Shown here in pieces: positions 18,696 to 28,868 of a DNA stretch of 64,000 nucleotides. Made by a program: the position numbers and the translations under genes. The stretch covers positions 1 to 64,000 of the forward strand of contig JANXQL010000156.1 of assembly GCA_025356815.1 (NCBI GenBank), written 5' to 3'. The first letter of the stretch is position 1, and each line of letters opens with the position of its first letter. The notes under the pieces were generated by a model. The model was not told where the DNA came from, searched no databases, and worked only from the letters and a program-made list of their open reading frames with translations. Origin of the DNA: Pseudomonadota bacterium. GTDB taxonomy: Bacteria; Pseudomonadota; Gammaproteobacteria; Steroidobacterales; Steroidobacteraceae.

Positions 18696-18717
18696 AACGG
18701 CCGCGTCAGCGGCCGTT
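18696..18717. terminator. Bidirectional terminator hairpin between coxC and the DUF2909 gene
   Basis: AACGGCCGC, loop GTCA, GCGGCCGTT is a perfect 9-bp stem located between convergent genes, and pairing extends with one bulge into flanking ACGA/TCGT. It could serve both strands. There is no long T-tract, as is common in high-GC genomes. Confidence 0.65.
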
Positions 18718-18743
18718 GTCGTTTGCGGGCCTGGCGGAGCGGT

Positions 18744-18956
18744 CTAGCGGCCGACGCCGTGCGGCGTGATCGAGCCCTGGCGGGCGGCGATGAGCATCAG
18801 CAGCAGGAGCCCCACCGACAGGCCGATGCGCCAGCTCAACGCCCGCACCATCTGGCCGGAGTCGCCCTTGCCGGTGGACATGAAGTACAGCGCGCGACCG
18901 AGACTGATCAGGATCGCGAGCAGGAGACCGACGACGATGAGGCGGAATAGTTCCAC
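18744..18956 (-). CDS. Twin-transmembrane protein, DUF2909 family
   Basis: A 70-residue protein with two hydrophobic helices (LFRLIVVGLLLAILISLG and IGLSVGLLLLMLIAARQ) joined by a short polar loop with GDSGQMVRALSWR. DUF2909 genes lie between coxC and SURF1 in many gammaproteobacteria and are thought to help oxidase assembly, though the role is not established. I use the GTG at 18956; the longer frame in the track is antisense to SURF1. It is divergent from SURF1 with a 30-base gap. Confidence 0.82.
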   Translation of the reverse strand: MELFRLIVVGLLLAILISLGRALYFMSTGKGDSGQMVRALSWRIGLSVGLLLLMLIAARQGSITPHGVGR

Positions 18957-18986
18957 GCAGTTCGCTCCGCTGGGGAGCCCAGTATA

Positions 18987-19697
18987 GTGCGATCGCCGTT
19001 TGCAACCCGCGTGTTCGCGCCGCGCCTGCTGCCCACGCTGCTGGCCGGCGTCGCGGTCGTGCTGTTGGCGAGCCTCGGCGTCTGGCAACTCGATCGCGCC
19101 GCCGAGAAGCGCGTGCAGCTGGCGAGCTTCGCGGCGGGGGATGCGCCCGCCGTCACGCTGCCGTCCGCCGCCGAACGACACCCGCGCTACGCCCGCGTCA
19201 GCGTCGCCGGTCACTACCTGCCCGAGCGGCAGTTCCTGCTGGACAACATGACTCATGACGGCGCGGTCGGCTATCGCGTGCTGACGCCGCTGGTCGACGA
19301 TGCCGGCGTCGTCGTGCTCGTCGATCGTGGCTGGCTGCCCGCAGGCCCCAGCCGCGCGCTGCTGCCGCCGGTCGCGGTCGACGCCGGGGCACGGCGCGTC
19401 AGCGGCCGCCTGGCCGAACTGCCGCGCGCCGGCATCCACCTCGATGCCGCCGCGGAGGCGGGCTGGCCACGGCGCATCAGCTATCCGACCCGCGCGGCGC
19501 TCGAGCTTGCCCTGGGTCGGCCGCTGTACCCCGAGATCGTGCTGCTGGACCCCGCGGCCGCCGACGGTTACCTGCGCGACTGGCGCCCCACCGGACCGTC
19601 GCCGGAGCGCCATCTCGGCTACGCGGTGCAGTGGTTTGCCCTGTCGCTGACGCTGCTGGTCCTCTATATCGTCGTCACCCTCAAGCCGCGCGAGTAG
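18987..19697 (+). CDS. SURF1 family oxidase assembly protein
   Basis: A 236-residue inner-membrane protein with helices at both ends (LLAGVAVVLLASLGVWQLDR and VQWFALSLTLLVLYIVVTLK) flanking a periplasmic domain. The signatures LGVWQLDRAAEKR, YARVSVAGHYLPERQFLLDN, VLVDRGWLP and HLGYAVQWF are those of SURF1/Shy1. It assists insertion of heme a3 into cytochrome oxidase. The start codon is GTG. The next gene begins 6 bases downstream. Confidence 0.93.
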   Translation: MRSPFATRVFAPRLLPTLLAGVAVVLLASLGVWQLDRAAEKRVQLASFAAGDAPAVTLPSAAERHPRYARVSVAGHYLPERQFLLDNMTHDGAVGYRVLTPLVDDAGVVVLVDRGWLPAGPSRALLPPVAVDAGARRVSGRLAELPRAGIHLDAAAEAGWPRRISYPTRAALELALGRPLYPEIVLLDPAAADGYLRDWRPTGPSPERHLGYAVQWFALSLTLLVLYIVVTLKPRE

Positions 19698-19703
19698 CTC
19701 CCG

Positions 19704-20315
19704 ATGCATGCCCCGCTTCCACAGTCAGCCCAGCGCCGCAACCGCCTACAGCTGCTGCTGCTCGCGCTGATGTTCTTTGGCCCCGTCGTGCTGTCCTTCT
19801 GGCTGTACTACGGCGCGCACTTCCAGACCACCCGCCGGGTCAATCACGGCGAGCTGATCACGCCGGCGCGGCCGCTGCCCGAGCTGAGCCTCGCAACGCC
19901 CGCGGGGAGCCCGACGCCGGCGCACTTCCTGCGCGGCAAGTGGTCGCTGGTCTACGTGACCGGCGAGCGCTGCGACGGGCGCTGCCGGCAGGATCTGGCG
20001 GAGCTACGCAATGTGCGCATGGCCATGGACCGCGAGCGGGACCGGGTCCAGCGCGTGCTGCTCGGCGAGCCGCCATGCTGCGCCGCAGCGGAGCTCGGCG
20101 AGGTGCCGGGGGACCTCATCGTGGCGTGGCTGGATTCGCGCGGTGGGCGCCAGCTCCTGGCGCTGTTGCCCGAGCGCGATGCGGCCGGCCGGGCCGGCCG
20201 CGTCTACGTGGTCGACCCACTGGGCAACCTGATGATGAGCTTTGCGGCGGGCGCCGACCGCAAGGGCCTGAGCAAGGATCTGGAGAAGCTGCTGCGCCTG
20301 TCGCACATCGGCTAG
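19704..20315 (+). CDS. Sco-like thioredoxin-fold membrane protein (oxidase assembly)
   Basis: A 203-residue protein with one N-terminal transmembrane helix (LLLLALMFFGPVVLSFWLYYG) and a soluble domain containing LRGKWSLVYVTGERCDGRCRQDL, a CxxxC motif positioned as in Sco copper chaperones. The later conserved Sco histidine is not evident, and a second CC pair occurs in GEPPCCAAAE. Proteins of this type sit between SURF1 and ctaA in gammaproteobacterial cox clusters. A thiol or copper role in CuA assembly is inferred from context. Confidence 0.72.
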   Translation: MHAPLPQSAQRRNRLQLLLLALMFFGPVVLSFWLYYGAHFQTTRRVNHGELITPARPLPELSLATPAGSPTPAHFLRGKWSLVYVTGERCDGRCRQDLAELRNVRMAMDRERDRVQRVLLGEPPCCAAAELGEVPGDLIVAWLDSRGGRQLLALLPERDAAGRAGRVYVVDPLGNLMMSFAAGADRKGLSKDLEKLLRLSHIG

Positions 20316-20436
20316 CTCAGGTCAGCGGCCCGGCGGCCCCGCCGCGTCCGCGATGCGCGGGGAAGTCCGCGAAATCCGTCAATATTCACGACCAGTCGGA
20401 TCGTATTCGCGATAGTCGATGACGCTTTTTGGCATC

Positions 20437-20450
20437 TCCCGGCGCCGGGA
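20437..20450. repeat. 14-bp perfect palindrome upstream of the formate dehydrogenase operon
   Basis: TCCCGGCGCCGGGA reads identically on both strands. It lies about 80 bases before the fdsG start and 120 bases after the Sco-like gene, between TTTTTGGCA and CCTATGCTACGG. It could be an operator for the fds promoter or the stem of a terminator. No T-tract follows. Confidence 0.4.
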
Positions 20451-20528
20451 TTGCCTATGCTACGGCCTTTGGCCCGGGGCGCCGCGGACGGTGCGCGGGC
20501 GGCATTCGTCGAGCAAGGGGATTCGCAC

Positions 20529-21004
20529 GTGTCCAGCGCAGAGGCCCATGAACAGGCCGCCGTCGAGTCTGCAATCGGTCGTTTCGGTCAGCAGCCCGGG
20601 CCGCTGCTGGTGGTGCTGCATGCGATCCAGGACGCGCTCGGCTACATCCCGCCCGCCGGTATTGCGCGCATCGCCGCCGCGCTGAGCCTGTCCCGGGCCG
20701 AAGTCCACGGCGTCGTGACCTTCTATCACTACTTCCGCCTGCACCCGCCCGGCCGGCACATCGTCCAGGTCTGTCGCGCCGAAGCCTGCCAGGCCCGTGG
20801 TGGCGCTGCCCTCGAGGCGCACGCCAAGGCGCGCCTCGGCGTCGATTTCCACCAGACCACCGCCGACGGCGCGACCACCCTGGAGGCGGTCTACTGCCTC
20901 GGCAACTGCGCGACGGGCCCCGCCGTGCGCATCGACGGCCGCCTGCACAGTGCCGTCACGCCGGCGCGCTTCGACAGGCTTCTGGCCGACCAGGAGTCCA
21001 ACTG

Positions 21005-21005
<1 letters not shown>
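20529..21005 (+). CDS. fdsG: NAD-dependent formate dehydrogenase gamma subunit (NuoE-like)
   Basis: A 158-residue thioredoxin-like [2Fe-2S] protein. The four ligands follow the NuoE pattern: Cys-x4-Cys in VCRAEACQA and Cys-x3-Cys in YCLGNCATGP. The N-terminal helix region (LLVVLHAIQDALGYIP, VHGVVTFYHYFRLHPPG) is typical of FdsG/HoxE/NuoE. It passes electrons within the diaphorase module of the soluble formate dehydrogenase. The start is a GTG 8 bases after AAGGGG, giving the usual family length; the upstream extension in the track is unsupported. Its TGA overlaps the ATG of fdsB. Confidence 0.9.
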
Positions 21006-22534
<1,529 letters not shown>

Positions 22535-22564
22535 CACCGACGCACCCACCAGGGAAGCCCCCGC

Positions 22565-25438
22565 ATGTATTCAATCGACCACCACGACCTCGGTACGCCG
22601 CCGGCCACGTCGCAGACGATGGTGAGCATCGAGATCGACGGCCGTCCGTTCTGCGTGCCGGACGGGACCTCAGTGATGCGCGCCGCCGCGCTTGCCGGCG
22701 TCAGCATCCCGAAGCTGTGTGCTACCGACAGCCTGAAGTCGTTCGGCTCGTGCCGGCTGTGCCTGGTCGAGATCGAGGGCCGCAAGGGCTACCCGGCCTC
22801 ATGCACCACGCTGGTGGCCGAGGGCATGAAAGTACGCACCCAGAGCGACAAGCTGCAGCAGCTGCGCAAGGGCGTGGTCGAACTGTACGTCTCCGAGCAC
22901 CCGCTCGAGTGCCAGGGCTGCCCGGCCGACACGCACTGCGAGCTGCAGGACATGGCCGCGAAGCATGGCGTGACCGGCAGTCCCTACATCGCCAGTGATG
23001 CCTGTCCGCCGCGCGTGACCGCCGAGTCGCGCGCGCTCACCTTCGAGGTCGACAGCAGCAATCCGTACTTCAACTTCAACCCCGAGCTGTGCATCGTCTG
23101 CTCGCGCTGCGTGCGCGCCTGTGACGAGACCCAGGGCACACTGGCGCTGACGATCGCGGGCCGTGGCCTCGCCTCGCAGGTCGCCGCCAGCCAGGCCGAG
23201 CCGTTCGTCGAGTCGGAGTGCGTCTCCTGCGGCGCCTGCGTCGAGGCCTGTCCTACCGCCGCGCTGTCGGAGAAGTCGCTGCTGACCGGTGTGAAGCCGA
23301 CCCAGGCGATCACGACCACCTGCGCCTACTGCGGCGTCGGCTGCTCGCTGAAGGCCGAGGTCGCGGACGGCAAGGTCGCGCGCATGGTCCCGAACCGCGA
23401 CGGCCACGCCAATCAGGGCCATGCCTGCGTGAAGGGCCGCTTCGCCTACGGCTACGCGACGCATGCCGACCGCATCAAGACGCCGATGATCCGCGCCAGC
23501 CTGTCCGATCCCTGGCGCGAGGTCTCGTGGGACGAGGCGATCAGGTACGCCGCCAGCGAGTTCAAGCGCATCCAGGCCAAGTACGGCCGCGGCTCGGTCG
23601 GCGGCATCACCTCCTCGCGCTGCACCAACGAGGAAACCTGGCTGGTGCAGAAGCTCGTGCGCGCGGCGTTCGGCAACAACAACGTCGATACCTGCGCGCG
23701 CGTCTGCCACTCGCCGACCGGCTACGGCCTGAAGCAGACCCTCGGTGAGTCCGCGGGCACGCAGGCGTTCACCTCCGTCATGCAGGCCGACGTCGTGCTG
23801 CTGATGGGCGCCAACCCAACCGAGGGCCATCCGGTCTTCGCCTCGCAGCTCAAGCGCGCGCTGCGCGCCGGCGCACAGCTGATCGTCATCGACCCGCGCG
23901 AGATCGCGCTGGTCGACAGTCCGCACATCAAGGCCGCGCATCACCTGCAGCTGCGCCCGGGCACCAACGTCGCGCTGATCAATGCGCTCGCGCACGTCGT
24001 CGTGACCGAGGGCCTCGTCAAGGAGGACTACGTCGCCTCCCGCTGCGACATGGCCTCCTTCGACAAGTGGCGCGAGTTCGTGGCGAAGGAGCGCAACTCG
24101 CCCGAGGCATCCGCGGCCGTGACCGGCGTGCCGGCGGCGACCGTACGCGCAGCGGCGCGCCTGTACGCGACCGTCGCCAACGGCGCGATCTACTACGGCC
24201 TCGGCGTCACCGAGCACAGCCAGGGCAGCACCACCGTGCTTGGCATCGCGAACCTCGCGATGGCCACCGGCAACATCGGCCGCGAGGGCGTGGGCGTCAA
24301 CCCGCTGCGCGGCCAGAACAACGTGCAGGGCTCCTGCGACATGGGCTCGTTCCCGCACGAGCTGCCGGGCTATCGGCACGTGTCGGACAACAGCGTGCGC
24401 GCCTCGTTCGAGTCGGCCTGGGGCGTGACGCTCGAGCACGAGCAGGGCCTGCGTATCCCGAACATGTTCGAGGCGGCGCTCGACGGCACGTTCAAGGGCA
24501 TGTACATCCAGGGCGAGGACCTCGCCCAGTCCGACCCGAACACGCAGCACGTGGTCGCGGCGCTGACCGCGCTCGAGTGCCTGGTGGTGCAGGACATCTT
24601 CATGTGCGAGACCGCGAAGTTCGCGCACGTGCTGCTGCCCGGCTCGTCGTTCCTCGAGAAGGACGGCACGTTCACCAACGCCGAGCGGCGCATCTCGCGA
24701 GTGCGCAAGGTCATGGAACCGCTGGCGGGACTGGCCGACTGGGAGGTCACGATGCGACTCGCCAATGCGCTCGGCCACCCGATGCACTACGACCACCCGT
24801 CACAGATCATGGCCGAGATCGCGAGCCTAATGCCGACGTTCACCGGCGTCAGCTACGACAAGCTCGACCGCCTCGGCAGCATCCAGTGGCCGTGCAACGA
24901 CGCGGCCCCCGAAGGCACGCCGACGATGCACATCGACCAGTTCGTGCGCGGCAAGGGCAAGTTCTTCGTCACCGAGTACGTGCCGACCCGCGAGCGTTCG
25001 ACGTCGCGCTACCCGCTGCTGCTGACCACGGGCCGCGTGCTGTCGCAGTACAACGTCGGCGCACAGACGCGCCGCACTGCCAACAACGTCTGGCACAGCG
25101 AGGATCGCGTCGAGATCCATCCGCACGACGCCGAGAACCGGGGCATCGTCGACGGCGACTGGATCGGCATCACCAGCCGGGCCGGCGAGACGGTGCTGCG
25201 TGCGCAGGTCACCGACCGCGTGCAGCCGGGCGTGATCTACACGACTTTCCACTTCCCGGAATCCGGGGCAAACGTGGTGACCACGGAAAACTCCGACTGG
25301 GCGACCAACTGTCCCGAGTACAAGGTCACCGCCGTCGAGGTCGTCAAGGTGGACAAGCCGCTAGACTGGCAGATCCGCTTCCGCCAGAACCGGGACGAGC
25401 GCCTGCCGTCGCGGCACAAGGCCCCGGCGTCCGTCTGA
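22565..25438 (+). CDS. fdsA: NAD-dependent formate dehydrogenase alpha subunit (Mo/W bis-PGD, catalytic)
   Basis: A 957-residue multi-cluster oxidoreductase. An N-terminal [2Fe-2S] domain (FGSCRLCLVE, PASCTTLV) is followed by a His-ligated cluster (HPLECQGCPADTHCEL), two ferredoxin clusters (CIVCSRCVRACDE and CVSCGACVEACPTAAL) and the molybdopterin domain with its own [4Fe-4S] site (TTCAYCGVGCSLKAEV). The metal ligand and proton relay appear as Cys381-His382 in DTCARVCHSPTGYG, so this is a cysteine, not selenocysteine, enzyme. It oxidises formate to CO2, or can reduce CO2. Length and domain order match FdsA of soluble enzymes such as those of Rhodobacter and Cupriavidus. Confidence 0.95.
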   Translation: MYSIDHHDLGTPPATSQTMVSIEIDGRPFCVPDGTSVMRAAALAGVSIPKLCATDSLKSFGSCRLCLVEIEGRKGYPASCTTLVAEGMKVRTQSDKLQQLRKGVVELYVSEHPLECQGCPADTHCELQDMAAKHGVTGSPYIASDACPPRVTAESRALTFEVDSSNPYFNFNPELCIVCSRCVRACDETQGTLALTIAGRGLASQVAASQAEPFVESECVSCGACVEACPTAALSEKSLLTGVKPTQAITTTCAYCGVGCSLKAEVADGKVARMVPNRDGHANQGHACVKGRFAYGYATHADRIKTPMIRASLSDPWREVSWDEAIRYAASEFKRIQAKYGRGSVGGITSSRCTNEETWLVQKLVRAAFGNNNVDTCARVCHSPTGYGLKQTLGESAGTQAFTSVMQADVVLLMGANPTEGHPVFASQLKRALRAGAQLIVIDPREIALVDSPHIKAAHHLQLRPGTNVALINALAHVVVTEGLVKEDYVASRCDMASFDKWREFVAKERNSPEASAAVTGVPAATVRAAARLYATVANGAIYYGLGVTEHSQGSTTVLGIANLAMATGNIGREGVGVNPLRGQNNVQGSCDMGSFPHELPGYRHVSDNSVRASFESAWGVTLEHEQGLRIPNMFEAALDGTFKGMYIQGEDLAQSDPNTQHVVAALTALECLVVQDIFMCETAKFAHVLLPGSSFLEKDGTFTNAERRISRVRKVMEPLAGLADWEVTMRLANALGHPMHYDHPSQIMAEIASLMPTFTGVSYDKLDRLGSIQWPCNDAAPEGTPTMHIDQFVRGKGKFFVTEYVPTRERSTSRYPLLLTTGRVLSQYNVGAQTRRTANNVWHSEDRVEIHPHDAENRGIVDGDWIGITSRAGETVLRAQVTDRVQPGVIYTTFHFPESGANVVTTENSDWATNCPEYKVTAVEVVKVDKPLDWQIRFRQNRDERLPSRHKAPASV

Positions 25439-25472
25439 GCACGGCCGCCGCACGCTCACAGGATTAGTTCAG

Positions 25473-25706
25473 ATGCACGCCGAGCAGCTGGTCCAGATGG
25501 TGAATGACATCAGCGCGTTCTTCGCGCCGGCAAGTCCTGCGGCCGAGGCGGCCGCCGAGGTCGCCGGCCACTTGAAGCACCAGTGGGAGCCGCGGATGCG
25601 GCGCCAGATCGTCGAGATCTGGCGCGCCGGTGAGGGCGACTTCAGCGCCGTCGGCCGCGCCGCCGTCGCGCTGCTGGCGGCCGAGACGCCGCACCCGGCA
25701 GGGTAG
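25473..25706 (+). CDS. fdsD: Formate dehydrogenase delta subunit
   Basis: A 77-residue small helical protein (MHAEQLVQMVNDISAFF, HLKHQWEPRMRRQI, FSAVGRAAVALL) matching FdsD, an accessory subunit that stabilises soluble formate dehydrogenases. Its position 34 bases after fdsA supports the call. In most fds operons the sulfurtransferase chaperone gene fdsC lies between fdsA and fdsD; here there is no room for it. Confidence 0.85.
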   Translation: MHAEQLVQMVNDISAFFAPASPAAEAAAEVAGHLKHQWEPRMRRQIVEIWRAGEGDFSAVGRAAVALLAAETPHPAG

Positions 25707-25770
25707 CGTCCGGGGCCTTAATCCGCGAAACTCGCCCCCCCGGTGACGGGCGGCAGCTGGACGGCATCCC

Positions 25771-26832
25771 TTGCAGCATTCGAACTCCCTGACCTGGTTC
25801 CGCCGCGCCGCGCGCCTCGGCGCGCTGCTGGCTGCGATCGTGGTCGTGGTCGGCGCCTGGGTGCGACTGACCGACGCGGGCCTGGGTTGCCCCGACTGGC
25901 CGGGCTGCTACGGGCAGCTGCATCCGGCGCAGGTGCTCGAGCGCCTCGCCGACGCCAACGCCGCCTTCCCGAGCCGGCCATTTGAGTACCAGAAGGCGCT
26001 GCACGAGATGGTGCATCGCTACATCGCCTCGGCGCTCGGGCTGTTGATCATCGGGCTCGCCGGCTTCGCCTGGTGGAACCGCCGCAACCCCGCTCAGCCG
26101 AAGTTGTTGCCGGTCGCGCTGGTCGGCCTGGTCTGCGTGCAGGGCGCGCTGGGCGCGTTCACGGTCACGCTGCTGCTCAAGCCGCTGATCGTCACGCTGC
26201 ACCTGCTCGGCGGGCTGTCGACGCTGGGCCTACTGTGGTGGCTGTCGCTCGAGCCCAGCCGGCGCGACGTCAAGGCGGCCGAGCGGCCGGTGCGCAGGCT
26301 CGCGCTGATCGCGTTCGCGGCGCTGGTCCTGCAGCTGATGCTCGGCGGCTGGACCAGCACCAACTATGCCGCCGTCGCCTGTCCCGACTTCCCGGCCTGC
26401 CAGGGACAGCTGCTGCCGCAGACCGACTTTGCGCACGCGTTCGTGCTGTCGCACGGTCCCGGTGTGGACTATGCCGGCGGCGTCCTCGAGCAGCCGGCCC
26501 GGACAGCGATCCACCTCAGCCACCGGATCTGGGCGCTGGTCGCCGGCAGCCTGCTGCTGCTGCTGTCGATCGCGGCGTTCCGGCGGGCCCAGAACGGTGC
26601 CGTGCGGCTCGCCGCCGTGGCCGTCGCGGCCGCCGTTGCATTGCAGTGGCTGCTCGGCATGAACCTGATCTGGCAGGGATTCCCACTGTGGCTGGGCACC
26701 CTGCACAACGCCGGCGCGGTGCTGCTGCTGCTTGCGACCCTGACGCTGCTGCGACAGCTGTGGCCGGCCGCGAGCGCGATCCGGTTCTCCAGCGCCGACG
26801 GCCGCCGCCAGAGCGCCCGGCCCCTGCGCTGA
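25771..26832 (+). CDS. ctaA: Heme A synthase (COX15/CtaA)
   Basis: A 353-residue, eight-helix membrane oxygenase that converts heme O to heme A for cytochrome oxidase. The family motifs VVVGAWVRLTDAGLGCPDWPGCYGQ, split by its first helix, and EMVHRYIAS are present; the second half repeats with GGWTSTNYAAVACPDFPACQGQ and HLSHRIWALVAG, giving the four heme-ligand histidines in HxxHR-like contexts. The start is a TTG codon; an upstream ATG is not available in frame. It resumes the oxidase cluster after the fds operon. Confidence 0.93.
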   Translation: MQHSNSLTWFRRAARLGALLAAIVVVVGAWVRLTDAGLGCPDWPGCYGQLHPAQVLERLADANAAFPSRPFEYQKALHEMVHRYIASALGLLIIGLAGFAWWNRRNPAQPKLLPVALVGLVCVQGALGAFTVTLLLKPLIVTLHLLGGLSTLGLLWWLSLEPSRRDVKAAERPVRRLALIAFAALVLQLMLGGWTSTNYAAVACPDFPACQGQLLPQTDFAHAFVLSHGPGVDYAGGVLEQPARTAIHLSHRIWALVAGSLLLLLSIAAFRRAQNGAVRLAAVAVAAAVALQWLLGMNLIWQGFPLWLGTLHNAGAVLLLLATLTLLRQLWPAASAIRFSSADGRRQSARPLR

Positions 26833-26905
26833 GGGCGCTGCCCTTCATGGTAGGCTGCGCCCCCCGCCGGCCGACCCCGGCCTGACTCGGTCCCCCGCCG
26901 CGCCA

Positions 26906-27814
26906 ATGGCCTCCCACCCCGACCTGCCGCCACCGACCGCCGGGCGCCCCGGCTGGCGCGACTTTCTGGAGCTCACCAAGCCCAAGGTCGTGCTGCTGAT
27001 CGCGTTCACCGCGGTGGTCGGCGTGTTGCTGGCAGCGCCGGGCGTGCCGCCGCTGCAGCCGCTCTTGGTGGGTACGCTCGGCATCTGGCTCGCCGCCTCC
27101 TCGGCGGCGGCGATCAACCACGTGATCGACCAGCGCATCGACAGCGAAATGGCGCGCACGCGCCACCGGCCACTGCCGGCCGGCTCGATGGTCGAGTCAC
27201 AGGCGGTCGCGTTCGCGCTCGTGCTCGGCGCGCTGTCGATGGCGCTACTGACGATCTTCGTCAACGCGCTGACGGCGCTGCTGACCTTCGCGAGCCTGAT
27301 CGGCTACGCGATCATCTACACCCTCTGGCTCAAGCGCGCGACGCCGCAGAACATCGTCATCGGCGGTGCCGCGGGCGCCGCGCCGCCGGTACTCGGCTGG
27401 GCGGCGGTCTCCAACACGGTCGACCCGAACGCGCTGCTGCTGTTCCTGATCATCTTCGCGTGGACGCCGCCGCACTTCTGGGCACTGGCGATCGCGCGCC
27501 GGGACGAGTACGCGAAGATCGGCATGCCGATGCTGCCGGTGGCTTACGGCGTACCGCTGACGCGGCTGCACATTCTGCTGTACACGGTGATCCTCACCCT
27601 GGTGACGGTGCTGCCGTGGCTGACCGGCATGTGCGGGCTGATCTACGTAGTGGCGGCGCTGGTTCTGGACATCATGTTCCTGCGGCTCGCCTGGCAGCTG
27701 TACCGCACGCACGCCACGGACCTGCCGATGCGAACGTTCCGCTGGTCGATCAGCTACCTGATGTACCTGTTCGCGGCGCTGCTCGTCGATCACTACATCC
27801 ACGTTCGGATCTGA
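26906..27814 (+). CDS. ctaB: Protoheme IX farnesyltransferase (heme O synthase)
   Basis: A 302-residue UbiA-superfamily prenyltransferase with about eight or nine helices that adds farnesyl to heme B to form heme O, the substrate of CtaA. The Asp-rich motif NHVIDQRIDSEMARTRHRPL is diagnostic of CtaB/CyoE, and a second region FAWTPPHFWALAI with DEYAKIGMPMLP is also characteristic. It lies 73 bases downstream of ctaA and converges closely on the MBL gene. Confidence 0.95.
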   Translation: MASHPDLPPPTAGRPGWRDFLELTKPKVVLLIAFTAVVGVLLAAPGVPPLQPLLVGTLGIWLAASSAAAINHVIDQRIDSEMARTRHRPLPAGSMVESQAVAFALVLGALSMALLTIFVNALTALLTFASLIGYAIIYTLWLKRATPQNIVIGGAAGAAPPVLGWAAVSNTVDPNALLLFLIIFAWTPPHFWALAIARRDEYAKIGMPMLPVAYGVPLTRLHILLYTVILTLVTVLPWLTGMCGLIYVVAALVLDIMFLRLAWQLYRTHATDLPMRTFRWSISYLMYLFAALLVDHYIHVRI

Positions 27815-27837
27815 GGATCCAGGCGCAGCCTCGCGTC

Positions 27838-28518
27838 TCAGCGCGCAGCCACCGCGGCGTCCGAGACGAACGGGTTCGAGCGGCGCTCCGCGCCGAAGGT
27901 CGATACGGGCCCGTGACCCGGCAGGAACTGCACCTCGTCGCCGAGCGCGAACAGTTTGTTGCGGATCGAGGCGATCAGCTGCGGGTGGTTGCCGCCGGGA
28001 AAATCGGTGCGGCCGATCGAGCCCTTGAAGATCACATCGCCCACCACCGCGAAGCGGCTCGGCGAATGAAAGAACACGACGTGCCCCGGGGTGTGGCCGG
28101 GGCAGTGATGCACCTCGAACTCGAGCCCGCCGGCAGTGACGCGGTCGCCGTCGACGAGCCAGCGGTCGGGGACGAAGCCGCCTTCGCAGGGGATGCCGAA
28201 CATCCGCCCCTGTTCGGCGAGCTGCTCGATCCAGAACCGGTCACCCTCGTGCGGGCCCTCGATGGGCAGATGCAGCCGTCGCGCAAGCTCGGCAGTCGCA
28301 CCGGCATGGTCGATGTGCGCGTGCGTCAGAAGAATCTTCTCGAGCGTGACGCCGGCCTGCTCGGCTGCGGCAATGATCTGCTCGATATCGCCGCCGGGGT
28401 CCACGACTGCACCGCGCATCGTCGCGGCGTTCCACAGCAGCGAGCAGTTCTGCTGGAACGCGGTCACCGGGATGACGGCAACGCGGAGGGCGGGCGGGGC
28501 GCTGGCGGATGTCTGCAT
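27838..28518 (-). CDS. MBL-fold metallo-hydrolase, glyoxalase II-like (YcbL type)
   Basis: A 226-residue metallo-beta-lactamase fold enzyme. Metal ligands appear as LTHAHIDHAG (HxHxDH), a histidine in HHCPGHTPGHV, Asp in VVGDVIFKGSIGRTDFPGG and His in FLPGHGP. The compact size and lack of the C-terminal glyoxalase II helical domain resemble YcbL, a type II glyoxalase-like thioesterase. The biological substrate is unknown. The start was placed at MQTSASAPP; the upstream 136 residues in the track overlap the yqjK frame and lack family features. Confidence 0.85.
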   Translation of the reverse strand: MQTSASAPPALRVAVIPVTAFQQNCSLLWNAATMRGAVVDPGGDIEQIIAAAEQAGVTLEKILLTHAHIDHAGATAELARRLHLPIEGPHEGDRFWIEQLAEQGRMFGIPCEGGFVPDRWLVDGDRVTAGGLEFEVHHCPGHTPGHVVFFHSPSRFAVVGDVIFKGSIGRTDFPGGNHPQLIASIRNKLFALGDEVQFLPGHGPVSTFGAERRSNPFVSDAAVAAR

Positions 28519-28544
28519 GGGAGGCAAGATGCCAGAGCCCGGCC

Positions 28545-28868
28545 TCAGGCAGAAGCCCCCGGCCTGCGACGAAACGTCGCGAGCAGGCCGCTCAGGCGCG
28601 GCGCCACGGTGCTGACGAGCGGCCACAGCGCAAGCGCCCGCAGCGCAAGCTTTAGCACGTAGCGCGGCCGACCGACCGCGACGAAGCCGGCCACGCCGAT
28701 CAGCAGCGTACGCATCGTGCCGGAGCGGGCGAACGCCATCAGCCGGTCGGCCGTCTTCAGGCGCGCGCCGAGCGCGCGTGCGTCGATGGTCAGCGACGCA
28801 CGCAGTCCCGCGCTGCGCTCGCACAAGAACTCGCGACGGTCGACGATGGCTTGCAGGCGCCGGCTCAC
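28545..28868 (-). CDS. YqjK-like protein
   Basis: A 107-residue basic protein with the start VSRRLQAIVDRREFLCERSA, a central hydrophobic segment (MRTLLIGVAGFVAVG) and a basic tail (LSGLLATFRRRPGAS). The GTG start overlaps the stop of the yqjE-like gene (GTGA). The trio yqjD-yqjE-yqjK is conserved in Enterobacteria and other gammaproteobacteria, where YqjD anchors ribosomes to the membrane in stationary phase. YqjK has no known activity. Confidence 0.7.
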   Translation of the reverse strand: MSRRLQAIVDRREFLCERSAGLRASLTIDARALGARLKTADRLMAFARSGTMRTLLIGVAGFVAVGRPRYVLKLALRALALWPLVSTVAPRLSGLLATFRRRPGASA

